From: Gentiana macrophylla
Lineage: Eukaryota; Streptophyta; Magnoliopsida; Gentianales; Gentianaceae
Reading direction: 5' to 3'
Assembly: GCA_026214975.1 (NCBI GenBank)
Contig: CM047814.1
Location: 20,421,541 to 20,485,540 of the forward strand
DNA: 64,000 nucleotides
Positions 45,259-57,350 of the stretch are shown here, one piece after another. The position numbers and the translations under genes were made by a program. The notes beneath the pieces are model-generated. The model was given only the letters and a program-made list of their open reading frames with translations. It was not told the DNA's origin and searched no databases. Numbering within the stretch: position 1 is the stretch's first letter; every line of letters starts with the position of its first letter.

Positions 45259-48200
45259 TTAGTCTTGCTTGGCTACTTCTTCATGAGAATCCTTAAAGAC
45301 CGGTGAAAATATATGGTGACGAATCATGGTAATCAAAATGTAGGTATTAGCTGCCAAGAACATTATACTTGCCATCCATAGCTGAATGAAAACATTTTTG
45401 CCTTTGAATTCAAGCAAATAACCCCACATCAACCAATGGGTTTGAGCACCTATCCATATCAAAGCAGCGGTTATTCCTTTTCCCACCTTCATATTGCTCC
45501 ATGGCAATATCAAAGGCAACAGACAGAAGAACCACACGAAGTATTGGGCTGTCATTACCTGAAAATAACAGATGCACGAATAGTATAAATATAAACCTTG
45601 TACTTATTTCCTTCCACACTGGAAAAAAAAAAAAAACGTATTTTTTTGAAACGAAGGGGTATCTCTGACTCAATGCAATCTTGCTAAGTAGAAAGGGTGA
45701 ATCTAAAACATTGATAACAATCTCTGGAGAGATATTTTGGTGCAACAGTTACCGGAAGGGTTATACAGAGTGCAGAGATATGATGCATCACACTCACCCT
45801 CTTTCACATAGTAAGGGTGTGTAGGGGTGAGTTTAATGTATCACATCCTTCCATCTAGTATAACCTTCCAATATCTGTCCAGTAAGATCATCTGATTCAA
45901 AGCAAGCATCCATTTATATAAGAGCAAAACAGATTTGCAGCCAAATGGGCAATATTTCATGCAGCTGCAAAGAGTAGTAGTAAGCTGAATACTGCGTAAT
46001 CACAAACCTTATTAAATGCCACAAATGCCAAAGTCTGCACAAAGAAACAAAAGGGCAAGTCTGGTGAAAAGCGGAGAATTAAGACCAGTTGAACGATAAT
46101 TTGTGGGAGGAACGAGATGAGCTTTTCCAAGATGGTCAAGTCATGCTCATAATTGAGATATAGATGGTAAAAGTATATGGAGAAGTTATGTCGTGGATCC
46201 GTTCTAGTAAGATGATATAGCAGAGCCTCATGCAAGAAATCCCAGCCATAAAGTTCATATGATAAACCAGTACATATGAAGAATATAACTGCCGAAATCA
46301 GCCCAAAGACAATTCTGTTCCAACTAAATAAATTGATCAGAAAGGACCACGCAGAGCATTGATGTGTGATTCCGCGGTTGGAACTCTGAGGTGACTGGAC
46401 TTTTCTAGAACTCCAAGACGTAAGCTTAGGCTTCTCTCCAGAATTATAATGAAGAGGAGGCAGTACCAAGATCATTGATATAGCATAAATCACTGGATAG
46501 ATTCTCAAGTGGACAACAAGCCCGTACCAAAATGCAGCTTGCAATATACTACCTGTATATCAAGATAAACACCTTCCTTTCAGATTGTTAAAAGATGGAA
46601 GAAACAGAAAACTTAGATTTTAAATAATCTGTTACATCATTTTACCACCGATTCAGCAAAACGTCCACAAAATAATTTCTTCATTCATCCCCAATAAAAT
46701 ATACAATTCCAGTGCAAATTTAAATTCCTTAAGAACTCAAACAAAACATGCATCTTATATCTTCAGTATATTTTGTACAAAATTGTAACCAATGTTAATT
46801 GTAATTCAACAACTGTACACTTCCAGTACAAACTAATGCTGGCAGAAACACTTCTATAAAATGTTGGCATATAACATTTTATGTCTTTCACACACCGTAA
46901 GTGGCTTTCACACCCTAAGCAGAATAACATCAACAAATCTACTATTCAGAAAGAAAAAAAGGAAGATCCGTTCATCAACCTACTTAATTAGCAATACTCC
47001 GAGTGACCCCTTCACATGTCCAATAATGCATAGCTTTGCGATAATTTCAAATCATGCTGAGTGAGATTTCTATGTAATGCTCGTTATGAAGTTAAAAAGA
47101 ACGGAAAGCATCAATTCTTTTATCGATATAATTTCTTTTATTTGGGTTAACTAAACGAGGTTAATTACATGAGTTTCAAACTAAAATGGATTTGGATTCA
47201 TAATCGGTTTTATTTAGTTTTATCTTTTTTCCCACCGCCAGAACAATAAAGGATACTCATTCGTCATTCCTCCTATCCTTATAATTTTCTGAAAGGTAAC
47301 TATCTCGGTTTCATATAAAAATTTATATAGAATCTTTGAAAAAGACTTTACCATTCATGAGGCAAATAATGATCCATAGGATCATGGCACACACAATGGG
47401 TTCACAGTTCCCCCGAGTTCCAATTGTAAAAGTGAATGGATTGAAAAGCCACATCATGGTAGAGTAGATACACTGCTTCTCCGGTACTCCACGTTTCTTC
47501 AATATAATATGTATAAACAAACCAACAAGCAGATCTGCACAGATAAACATGAGGTAAAGTTGCCTGCTAAAACAGTATAAATCATGAGGTAAAAGGCAGA
47601 GGAAAACATACGGATGGAAATCTTAATCATCTCCTATGCTACTAAAGAAAGACCTGCAGATAAACTTGACATAAAACAGGGTTTTTTTTTGTAAGAAATT
47701 CGAACAAACAGAAAACTTGGGCGCACCAGAATCATAAACCAAATTACTTAAACGTCTGGAATTCCAATATATGAACCGTGGACAAGAGTATACTATGTGC
47801 CATTAAACGCACTACAAATAAGCTTCTAAACAAAGTAGGCCACCACAAACGCACTAAATTCATACAGCGTGTTAGTGTTATGATCAGATGCAAGTGAAAG
47901 TCCTCATTAAGAACTCTCCATAGTCAAATTTCCCAAATCTCATGCGTACTTGTGTACTGAACCTCAACGTGAACAATATATTGCAAAAGACGAGTTTTTC
48001 TTTCTCTTTTTGAAAGATCAATTTTTATTAAACTCAAACAGCAAATTTACAGCAGAAAGAGGAAAGAAGGAAACTACACAGCAAAAGTGCAAACTAAACA
48101 TCTTCATCAAGATCCCAAAGCCACTGGTTAATTTAGAAATAAAGTGCTTTAATTTGATTCATTTCAAGGTTAAAAAAGAGCCCATCAACGCTGGTTGTTC

Positions 48201-48514
48201 GACTAAAAATACACCGATTTTCATATTAGATAGCACAAAGTACCTGATGCGGAGAAAACAAATTTTCCCCAAGAAGGATGAACAAAGGAGTTTGGAATAA
48301 GAAGAAATGCAAGTAATGGAGAATAACGATATGTTGATCTCTCATAAGGTGACCTTCCAGACGCCATCAAAGAAGCAGCATCAGAAAAGACAACATAGTC
48401 AACATCAGTATACCTAACCTCCATATGGGTGTCTTGCCATTGCCCATATATTATTAAGAAACACCGAAGGACAGCGGAGAATAGAAACAGAGATCGGAAA
48501 TCAAGTGCTGCCAT
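45259..48514 (-). CDS. PIGM: GPI mannosyltransferase I (PIG-M; Arabidopsis PEANUT1 homologue)
   Basis: Four exons on the minus strand: 48514-48244, 47534-47352, 46552-46008 and 45558-45259. GT-AG introns join in frame to give 432 residues (Arabidopsis about 450, human 423). The N-terminal signal-anchor helix is followed by [16 protein letters not shown], containing the luminal Asp-x-Asp motif typical of GT-C mannosyltransferases. Then come [50 protein letters not shown] and C-terminal [16 protein letters not shown] and [16 protein letters not shown]. About ten hydrophobic segments are visible. It adds the first mannose to GlcN-acyl-PI on the ER luminal side, in complex with PIG-X in animals. 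A MITE sits in intron 3, and a hAT element lies ~410 bp upstream of the start. No disabling change seen. Confidence 0.93.
45748..45885. mobile_element. Foldback MITE, member 2, in PIG-M intron 3
   Basis: Arms ggaagggttatacagagtgc and agtataaccttcc pair, as do the inner catcacactcaccc and gggtgagtttaatgtatc. The outer ggtgcaacagttacc resembles the start of member 1 (ggtgcaacgattgta), so the two look like relatives about 1.1 kb apart. Confidence 0.65.
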
Positions 48515-48921
48515 TCTTGAGATCGGAATTCGGAAATCACTTTAAGAGTTATATGGCCGGAGCGTTAGGCGAACCAATCACTGGGAAAGAAATAGGAAAT
48601 CTGATGCTTTTGAACGAGTTTTCATATCTCTGAGTAACATCACTTTCAACACTTCAGCAATGCTGCCCAAATATCAGAAGAAAAAGCATCACAAAAAGAG
48701 CAAAGCTCTCAAGATTCTGAGGTTACAAGCCCGAATAATCCAACTGGCCAAGCTTCAGTAGCAGCACCAACTTCTTCACTGCGCATTATCAAACCCGACA
48801 ATATAAATATGACGAAAGAGCTGAGTTTCGACAATTGTCTGAAGGAATTTTCAGAATAGGCTTTGACATTTTCCCATTTTTCAATTTCCAGTCAGGGAAG
48901 TTGCTTTTCACCACTATCGCC
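48515..48921. promoter_or_regulatory. PIG-M upstream region, cut by the hAT insertion
   Basis: About 400 bp between the PIG-M start codon and the hAT left end; original upstream sequence continues after 53622. The target-site copies are CTATCGCC at 48914-48921 and 53614-53621. No clear TATA box could be chosen. Confidence 0.5.
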
Positions 48922-49734
48922 TAGTGGTGGCCAAATGCTCCAACCCCTCCTCCCCCCCCCCCCCCCCCTAAACGGAACCGTCGGTTTTGTTTTTCCGGTT
49001 TAGTAGGTTAATGACAAATCGGTTAGTGCTGACAACCGACTTCTCGCGCCATTTTTAAAATTTCATAATTTTTTTTTAACTTTTTCATATAATACTTATT
49101 ATTCGCAGTACAATAACAATTATTATTTTTTTTACTATAATTACTAAAACGATTATAATATAATATGAATTTTTTTATAAATAGTTTTATATTCGGTTTT
49201 AAATATAATAGTTTTATAAAATATGTAAAATAGTTTTATATTCGGTTTTTTATAAATAGTTTTATATATAAAATATGTTATTTTTAAAAATTATGTTATT
49301 TTTTCAACGCTTGTACCGAAAATTCGGTTGCATACGTATCTTTTATATGTAATCGTGTCGGAGGCATGATACATATAAAAAAATCAAAACGAACGTAGTT
49401 TTTATTGTTTATTTTTTTTTTAGTTTTTTATAGTTTGTTTGATAGGTTATTATATTATTTTATTATTGTTGTTTTATTGTCTTTTATAGTTTTTTTTTAT
49501 AAGTTTTTTTAGTCGGTTTTAAGTATACGTTGATTAAAAATGTTGTTTAATTAAATATTACTTGAGATATAATGTTTTTTTTATGTAAATTGTTTATTTT
49601 TTCAACGCTTGTATCAAAAAATTCGGTTCTTTACGTATCTTTTATATGTAGTGCGTGTCGGAAGCACGATACATACAAAAAAATCAAAGCGAACGTAGTT
49701 CTTATTGTTTTTTTTTTTTTATAGTCTTTTATAG

Positions 49735-50445
49735 TTTGTTTGATATGTTAGTATATAGTGTTGTTTTTTTATATTGTGTTGGATAGTGTTGTTTTATATA
49801 TAATTTTTGTTTTTTATATAGTGTTTATATAGTGTTGTTTTTTTGTAGTGTTTATATAGTGTTTTTTTATATAGTGTTTATAGTGTTGTTTTTATATAGT
49901 TTTGTTTTTTTATGTATAGTGTTTATATAGTGTTTTTTTTATATAGTGTTGTATAGTTTTTTTTTTTTAGTGTTTATATAGTGTTGTTTTTTATATAGTG
50001 TTGTATAGTGTTGTTTTTTTTTTTTTTATATAGTGTTGTTTTTATATATAGTGTTGTTTTTATATAGTGTTGTATTTTTATAGTGTTTATTTTGTGTTGT
50101 TTTATTATATAGTGTTGTATAGTGTTGTATTTTTATAGTGCTTGTATAGTGTTTTTTTTTTTATATAGTGTTGTATAGTGTTGTATTTTTATAGTGTTTA
50201 TATAGTGTTTTTTTTATAGTGTTTATAGTGTTGTTTTTTTGTATAGTGTTGTTCTTTTTATATAGTGTTGTATTTTTATAGTGTTTATTTTGTGTTGTTT
50301 TATTATATAGTGTTGTATTTTTATAGTGTTTATATAGTGTTGTTTTTTTATATAGTGTTGTATATTGTTGTATTTTTATAGTGTTTATATAGTGTTTTTT
50401 TTTTTATAGTGTTTATAGTGTTGTTTTTTTGTATAGTGTTGTTGT
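49735..50445. repeat. TATAGTGTTGTTTTT low-complexity array inside the hAT element
   Basis: About forty degenerate units of tatagtgtt(g)tttttt. It lies between the transposase stop and the left TIR on the element's 3' side. AT content is extreme. It resembles slippage-driven expansion of a short non-coding repeat. Confidence 0.9.
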
Positions 50446-50530
50446 TTAAATTGCGTTTAAATTGTAACAAATATATAAATAAGATTTAAATTGCATACCT
50501 TTAATCGATGTCGGTATTTCGACCGCTTGC

Positions 50531-52906
50531 TCATGCTCCTGAAGTTTCAGTGTCACCGCCTTCGAACTGTGACTCATCATCTTCTGACACAATGTCTTGC
50601 ACCTCTTCTCGTACCCCAATCTTGACAACACATTTGCTTCTCTAAATTGGTGGGATGAAGCGAACATCTTTTATTGTTAATCACATATCCTGCCATGCTG
50701 AAACATCGTTCAACAGTGACGATCGAAACACGGAAACTTAAAAACTCGACCGCTATCATTGATAGCACTGGAAATTCTTTAGCATGTTTCTTCCACCACT
50801 TCAATAAGTCGAAGCCGAAATCATAGGAATCATCGGTTTCACAGCCTTCAAATGTTGTGTTTAAAAATTTTGATATCTTTGTACGTTGATCGGATGACGT
50901 TGTCGCTCCCTTCTGTTTTTTCACGTTCATTTTATCCAGAACTTTTTTAAGTCCCCGCAGGGCACCTGTAGGGTTAGTAGAAGCACTTGCGGATGGATTA
51001 GGAACCGCGTCGTTTCTCAATCCATACATACGCTCATATTCGGTAGTTATTTCTACACTAGCAGGCAAGACTAAATGTGCAGTGGGTTGATAACATTTTG
51101 AAAACAATTCAGTATATTTTTTGAATAATTCAAAAATATCCATCAGTTTCTTGCATGCAAATCAAAGAGAGGATACAAACGATATTCGCTTCGGACAATG
51201 TTCACTTAAAAATTCACAAAAGGTATTTTTAATTTTGTTTGTTTTTTTCCAAAGATCATAAGCCGTGTTCCACCTATGCGGTACATCTTACGGCAGTTTG
51301 ATACGGCGATGACCTTTCTTGGTTAGAAATTTATACCACTTATGAACAAGAATATATCTACCTAACACATGTGAAATAGAACTTTTTATTGCATTAATAT
51401 TATGGTCAAAAACTTTTAAACTATCTTTTACACATAAATTAAAAATATGGCATAAACATCTAACATGAAAAAATTGACCATTACAAACAGGTTCGCAAAA
51501 TCGGGAATAGAAGCAGTGTTGTTTGAAGCATTGTCAAACGCAATTGAAAAAACTTTATCTTTTAAATCGTATTCCTCAAAAATATCAACTAATAAAGATG
51601 CAATGTTAGAAGCATTATGAGTTTCGTTAAATAAACGAAAATCAAGTAACCTTTTTTGGACAATCCAAGTGTAGTCAATCCAGTGAGCCGACACGCCCAA
51701 ATAAAAATTGTTGGTCCTACTATCCTCCCAAATATCGGCACATACACATATTCGGAATTTATTTTTCTTCAAACTTTCTTTAATAATATTTTGTCGTTTA
51801 ATAAATTTATTTTTGAAATCCCTAGTAACCGTTGCACGAGGGATCTTAGTAAATGCCAGCTGCAAAGTTTAATAAAAACTCATTGATCATTATTATATTT
51901 ATCATGATAAATAATATAGATGCACGTTATGTCACTCGTTGTGTTACAACAGTTTCTGTATCATTACTCTTCAATATAGCCTCTGAAGATCCAACTGTAC
52001 CTGCACCTATGGCCGTCTCATCATCACCCACAGGTGCATTGAATAGATTCGCTATCATATTCACACACCGGTTCTGCAATTTGAAAATTTCTTAATCCCT
52101 TGTACGTAAGTTTCGAAAAAAGGATTCTCAGGAAAGCTAAAAGGAAGACCCATCCCCGCAATAAGATCCGTGGTTAAATCTCTACAGTTATCACGAATGT
52201 AAATAAAGAGTGGATTAGTGTTACCTCCGCTGGAGCTCGGCGTGTTTAGCTGTGCTTGAGACGCGCCGTCTTCCAATTTTTCCGGGTGTTTAGTTAACAT
52301 GTGACTCCGCATCGATCCGTAACCACCGGAATGTTTAAATTGGTATTTTGTGCCACAGAAATTGCACACCGCGAAGAAATACTTTCCGGGGTTAGCTAAT
52401 GTTATATCATCAGTCCGAGGAACCTTTGTGAAAAATTCCGTAACAATTCTCGATTTTAACATTTTTTCTTGTGCTTTGGATCGGGTACTTTCATCAACAT
52501 CTACATTGACTGACTCGGGAGTAGGAGTAGCATCATCACTAGCACCACGCGGTGTTCTTACAGGCACACGACTCCCACCACGTGCTTGTCTAGCACGGGA
52601 AGCATCCCTAGTAAATACATCTTCATCAACATCGTCTTCATCATTATCTTCACCTTCGTTAAGGTTGATGTTAAAATTTCCGGGATGAGACATTATATCG
52701 TTGTAATGACTATCAATATCATCTTGATTATAACCTGAAGGTGTGTCAAACTGAGGAATCGAAATGTGATTACCGGTGACAGGGTCTGTATAATATTGGG
52801 GTCTATAGCCACCAACAAATTCATCCGATTCCGGCACAACCGTGTCTTCACGGAAAGTAACATTTCGATTACCTCTTGATGTTTCACCTCTTCCTCTTGT
52901 TGACAT
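50531..52906 (-). pseudogene. hAT transposase with BED zinc finger, broken
   Basis: The start MSTRGRGETSRGNRNV at 52906 leads an acidic N-terminal region, then a BED-type finger CNFCGTKYQF...HMLTKHP (C-x2-C...H-x4-H). The RNase H-like core includes RICVCADIWEDSRTNNFYLG and VFSIAFDNASNN. The C-terminal dimerisation domain FDLLKWWKKHAKEFPVLS...VERCFSMAGYVINNKR is intact. Defects: stops or a possible intron between 52060 and 51857 (a TTTGCAG acceptor-like site precedes ALAFTK-type sequence), a TAA near 51289, a frame change near 51480, and a one-base shift after CCQDW. Family: RICESLEEPER/Ac-like cut-and-paste transposase; not active as written. Confidence 0.88.
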
Positions 52907-53397
52907 TGTAAAAAATCAAAATTAAATCTAACGGTTATAAAAATAAAAAAATAAAAAAATTACATATCAAAAAAAAAATTTAATTTAACTAACCAATTTT
53001 ACTTATAACTAAAACCGAATTGAAGTAACGATTAAATCAGAACAACTTCAAATTTCGGTCTAGTCAAGTAAATTTGATTATAAGATTAAATTTTTTTTAT
53101 ACACTTGTAAATAAATTAGTTGAATAAAATACAAACAAATTTACTTGTAACTTAAACCGTATTGAAGTAACGATTAAATCAGAACAACTTCAAAAATCGG
53201 TATCGTAAAGTAAATTTGATTGTTGTTTTTAACAACTAAACCAACTTGATAATCAAAGAAATGAGCAGAAGATGTAAGAAATTAAGGAAGAAGATGTAAG
53301 AATGGTGTAGGAAATTTGAAATGGATTTGGGTAGTATTTATAGAATTTTTTGAGGTGTTTGGAAAAAAAAAAATAGCCGTTACTGGATTATTACCGT

Positions 53398-53600
53398 TGG
53401 GCCGGTTCAACCGGCGGTTCCGGTTCCGTTCCGGTTCCGGCCTTGCTGGTTCAACCGCCGGTTCCGGGTCGGTTCCGGTTCCACCAAATCGCCAACCGTA
53501 CTATAACCGCCTAACCGCCGGTTCCACCAACCTGCGGTTCGCCCAACCGCCGGTTAAGCCACCCGCCGGTTCCGGTTAACCAACCGCCGGTCCGGTTAAT
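53398..53600. repeat. Subterminal AACCGCCGGTT repeats of the hAT element
   Basis: More than twelve ACCGG/CCGGTT hexamer-like motifs in 200 bp, in both orientations, adjacent to the right TIR. Such subterminal clusters are the known transposase-binding sites in hAT elements such as Ac. GC-rich against an AT-rich background. Confidence 0.85.
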
Positions 53601-53621
53601 TTAGCCACCACTACTATCGCC

Positions 53622-54680
53622 GTCACCCCGAGGAGGTTGATTCGAGCAACCACCGGCTCTTATGGGTGGGGGAGCGGTATTGCCAAGGCCACAAAATTCC
53701 TGCTGTCAATTCTTTTGAAATGACCAATAAGACCTTTGATTTTTTTTTTAAAAGACTAACTCACCTAAACGAAAAATAAAGACAGTTTTTGAAATATTTT
53801 TAAATAAAAGGACAATCATATTTTTTATTTTATTTTATTTTAACAATCATATATTTTTTTAGGGAATATTAGGTTTTAGTCCAATTTCCTTTCTGTATAT
53901 AAATTTTAATCCACACTCTTTTTTTTTGATTGCAATAAGGACAAAATTAAATTGACTGGACCAAAATACCCTTAATAACTACCGTGTCTGTCCGGATCCG
54001 ATCGAATTGTCAAAGCGTCGTTCCTCTGCTGCTCCAAGCCTTCTGCTATGACCAAGCTTCTTTACCAGAAAGCAAATATCATGGTGCGCCTTATTTACCA
54101 AAAATCAGAAATCAGGTGCGGCTTCTGCATATGTTTTTTAATTTTTAATTTTTTAATTTTTTTGCTGTTTCATAGAAGCTTTGGAGAGGAGAGGATAATG
54201 TTAGATTGAATGAAACACTTTTAATTGCTTTGCTAGAAACACTTTTAATTGCATCATGGATTTGGAATTTTAGATTGAATGATAATGTTGCGCTTAAAAC
54301 TACACCCATTTGAATGAGAATACATCTGTTACATTCATCATTTCCATCGTTTGCTCTCATTAGCCTAGCAGACCGTGTTTGACCTTTCAACAGTCTACTT
54401 TGAAGTTTGAACTTGTGGACCACATTGCAAAGAAACATTTGAAATTGCTCATTTGGCGTAATGAAATATTTGGTTCACATTTCCATTTCTTTTTTCTTTT
54501 CTAAGAATCGGGACTGTATACTCTGGTGTGGTTTTTTTTATGACATCTTGTGTAAGGACATTGCTGGGTTTAGCAGAGATGAGATAATGCGTAGAATATA
54601 ATGCAAAAAGTGTAACTTTAGTGTTAATAATTAGTGTTTCAAGTCCTCGTATAATTTTTGTTTTGTTTTGCTTATTTCAG
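53622..54680. other. Interval without recognisable gene
   Basis: Begins as the original upstream continuation of the PIG-M locus. Polypyrimidine and AT-rich stretches follow. A doubled gaaacacttttaattgc tract lies near 54209-54254. No coding match except the exon at 54681. Confidence 0.5.
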
Positions 54681-54778
54681 TTCCTATTGGCTTGTATGGG
54701 TTTCAACACTACCTTTCAATGTTGGGCTCCTTCATACTGATTCCTCTTGTGATAGTTCCAGCAATTGGTGGCAACTAT
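54681..54778 (+). pseudogene. Nucleobase-ascorbate transporter (NAT family) exon fragment
   Basis: After a TTATTTCAG acceptor the exon reads PIGLYGFQHYLSMLGSFILI then PLVIVPAIGGN and a GTGAGC donor. This is the signature of NAT/xanthine-uracil permeases (GLQHYLxMxGSxxLIPLxIVPAMGG), closest in memory to the NAT11/12 type. Only this one exon is present. The normal next exon is replaced by the 15-bp minisatellite that begins ~50 bp later. Non-functional captured or residual exon. Confidence 0.65.
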
Positions 54779-54821
54779 GTGAGCACTTGTAATTACTCAG
54801 AAAGTTTGACTGATAAAGTCT

Positions 54822-55665
54822 TTGTTACTTTGTTAGTGTGTTACTTTGTTGGTGTGTTAACAAAAATAGACTAGTGTGTTACTTTGTTGAGAACAAAAAT
54901 AGACTAGTGTGTTACTTTGATGGTGTGTTACTTTGTTGGTGTGTTACTTTGTTTGTGTGTTACTTTGTTGGTGTGTTACTTTGTTAAGAACAAAAATAGA
55001 CTAGTATGTTACTTTGTTGGTGTGTTACTTTGTTGAGATTAAAAATAGACTAGTGTGTTACTTTGTTGGTGTGTTACTTTGTTGAGTGTGTTACTTTGTT
55101 AAGTGAACAAAAATAGACTAGTGTGTTACTTTGTTGAGAACAAAAATAGACTAGTGTGTTACTTTGTTGGTGTGTTACTTAGTTGGTGTGTTACTTTGTT
55201 GGTGTGTTACTTTGTTGGTGTGTTAAAAATTGTTAGTGAACAAAAATAGACTAGTGTGTTACTTTGTAGGTGTGTTACTTTGTTGAGTGAACAAAAATAG
55301 ACCAGTGTGTTACTTTGTTGAGAACAAAAATAGACTAGTGTGTTACTTTGTTGGTGTGTTACTTTGTTGGTGTGTTACTGTGTTACTGTGTTACTTTGTT
55401 GGTGTGTTACTTTGTTGGTGTGTTGAGAACAAAAATAGACTAGTGTGTTACTTTGTTGGTGTGTTACTTTGTTAAAAATAAAAATAGACTAGTGTGTTAC
55501 TTTGTTGGTGTTACTTTGTTGGTGTGTTACTTTTTTGAGAACAAAAATAGACTAGTGTGTTACTTTGTTGGTGTGTTACTTTGTTGAGAACAAAAATAGA
55601 CTGGTGTGTTACTTTGTTGGGTTGTTACTTTGTTGGTTTGTTACTTTGTTGATTCAAATGGTTAT
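54822..55665 (+). repeat. Minisatellite, 15-bp TGTGTTACTTTGTTG units with a 19-bp spacer
   Basis: About forty units of gtgttactttgttgg, interspersed with about ten copies of agaacaaaaatagactagt. As the unit is a multiple of three, it stays open in one frame over long stretches (CYFVGVLLCW-type peptide), which should not be mistaken for a membrane protein. Confidence 0.95.
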
Positions 55666-56750
55666 GTTTGTGTTTTTGTCTTTAAAAATTGGTGGAGCTA
55701 GATTCTCTATTGATGAAGCCGAGCCGATGCTATTTGATGCATTTTCTGCTTCATACATCTTTCATGGAGTTTGATGTGGAGCGGGTTTGAAGGATGAAGG
55801 TCCATAGATGGTAAAACAGACTGCTTTTGTCTTCAAGAACTTGAAGAATGTATTAGTTTCATTAATATGCTTTTTGATTACATCCAATAGTATTAGGTTT
55901 TTTTCTCTTAATTCCCCCGGAGTTGCATCTCCATAATACTTTCATAGATTGTTTCATTAGGATATGAAGCATTTTTTTTGAAAGATTGTTGTATTATGCA
56001 ATGTTAATGATGATATTTTGGATGTTAATAAAATGTGTCACTTTATTCTTTGTATTCTTATTCTTATCTTGTATATCGTGTTATCTTATTCTTTCGTTAT
56101 TCTTGTATTCTTGTATTCTTGTATTCTTATTCTTCGTGTTCTTGTGTTAATCGTAAAAGCTGCGATTAAATTCGGCTTTCAAATACTACGTCGAAAATGT
56201 ATCAAACGTGGTCTCAAATTGAAGATAAAAAAAAATTATGAATTTTGGTGAAACAATTTTGATGATCGGTGTTCTAAATCAAAAGTTACGGTCGTTTATA
56301 AGAAAAAAAAAACGCTCCGGTTAATATAAATGTTTTTTCGTCTTTCAAACTATACGTCGGAAGGATATCATGTTTGGGCTCAAATTAAAGAGCAAAAAAA
56401 ACATGAATTTTGATGAAAACATTTCAATGATCGGAATTATAAATCAAAAGTTACAGTTGTTTGAAAAAAAAAAAAAGAAAGAAAGAAAGAAAGAAAAGAA
56501 AGCAGGTGATAAACGAGTGAACGACTACCATCTTCAAAAACGCGCGTTCTCTCAATGGTGGGGTATTTTTGTCCGTCTGAAATTTTTTTGTCCTTTTTGC
56601 AACTAAAAAAAAGAGTGTGTCCTATTTATTCATTTTGTAAATATGTTTGTCCTTTTCCCTCAATCCCTCATTTTTTTATTGGAAGAAAGACAACTTCGAT
56701 ATTTTTTATAGTCTGAAAGATAAAGGAAAAAAATAAAAGCCTCGTATGGT
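55666..56750. other. Interval without recognisable gene
   Basis: Contains a ttcttgtattc microsatellite (56040-56150) and an (A)nGAAA tract near 56466-56505. Two related stretches near 56190-56300 and 56345-56470 (gtctcaaattgaag...aaaatgaattttg(g/a)tgaaa...cgatcggtgttctaaatcaaaagttac) form a ~170-bp tandem duplication. No coding sequence recognised. Confidence 0.5.
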
Positions 56751-56751
56751 T

Positions 56752-57350
56752 GTACTTTTCTTCAACTCATTGTTATAATTTATTAAACAGCTAAATTCCA
56801 CTTGAAAATTGGGAGTTCAATGAAGAGAGTTGCGTCCTTAACATATTATGGGTGAAATGTTTCTATGTTGGTAGAGTTTATCTACGAATTGATCACTTTA
56901 GACACACTATTTTGCATTTTCAGTAAGGAAAATGTTATTCAAGTTGATACAAAGCTCAAGAAAAATCTCTCTTGATTTCATGGGAATGAAGGCAACCTAC
57001 TGATCTTTCAGTTGTAACTTTGTAATAGTCATTGGAGTGAACCCCTAATTTAGTGACCATGCGCGTTCGTGTGAAATTCGGTCACCCTATATCTCCTCTT
57101 CGGCTTAATCGACCAAAATTAGGTCTAAATGAAACGATATGCATTAGAAACTCTGGGTTCAATATCCTAGACTATTGAACCCCCTCTTGGGAACCCGGAT
57201 TTTATTGCTAGTCGGTTTTACCGGCGGTTTAGTTGCATCTTTTCCCATAATAAATCTCAGTGTTCCCGGTGTTGAGTGTAAATTCATGTAGTAATTGACC
57301 GAAATAACACAAGCATTAAGAACAAGTATTGAGAAACAATTTCACAAAGT
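56752..57350. repeat. Segmental duplication, copy 4 (inverted fragment of 4190-5035)
   Basis: Reverse complement of the duplicated block: aaacagctaaattccacttg matches 4981-5000, and aacccggattttattgctagtcgg matches the 4330-4355 region. Closer to copy 2 at the ttgtttctcattacttg stretch. Copia and LINE parts are absent here. Confidence 0.8.

Larger units (their letters stand above)
48922..53613 (-). mobile_element. hAT DNA transposon, 4692 bp, perfect 8-bp TSD CTATCGCC
   Basis: The terminal inverted repeats are TAGTGGTGGCCAAA on the left and TTTAGCCACCACTA on the right (one mismatch). They are flanked by identical 8-bp CTATCGCC duplications, diagnostic of hAT. The transposase lies on the minus strand. 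Subterminal AACCGCCGGTTCCGGTT repeats crowd the right end (53398-53600), with fewer AACCGAC/CGGTT motifs near the left end (48974-49045). A 700-bp TATAGTGTT array fills the region beyond the transposase 3' end. Confidence 0.95.

Noticed and set aside
54822..55774. Long open frames with CYFVGVLLCW repeats resembling a membrane protein
   Set aside because: They are produced by a 15-bp minisatellite whose period is a multiple of three; no conserved domain or start context.
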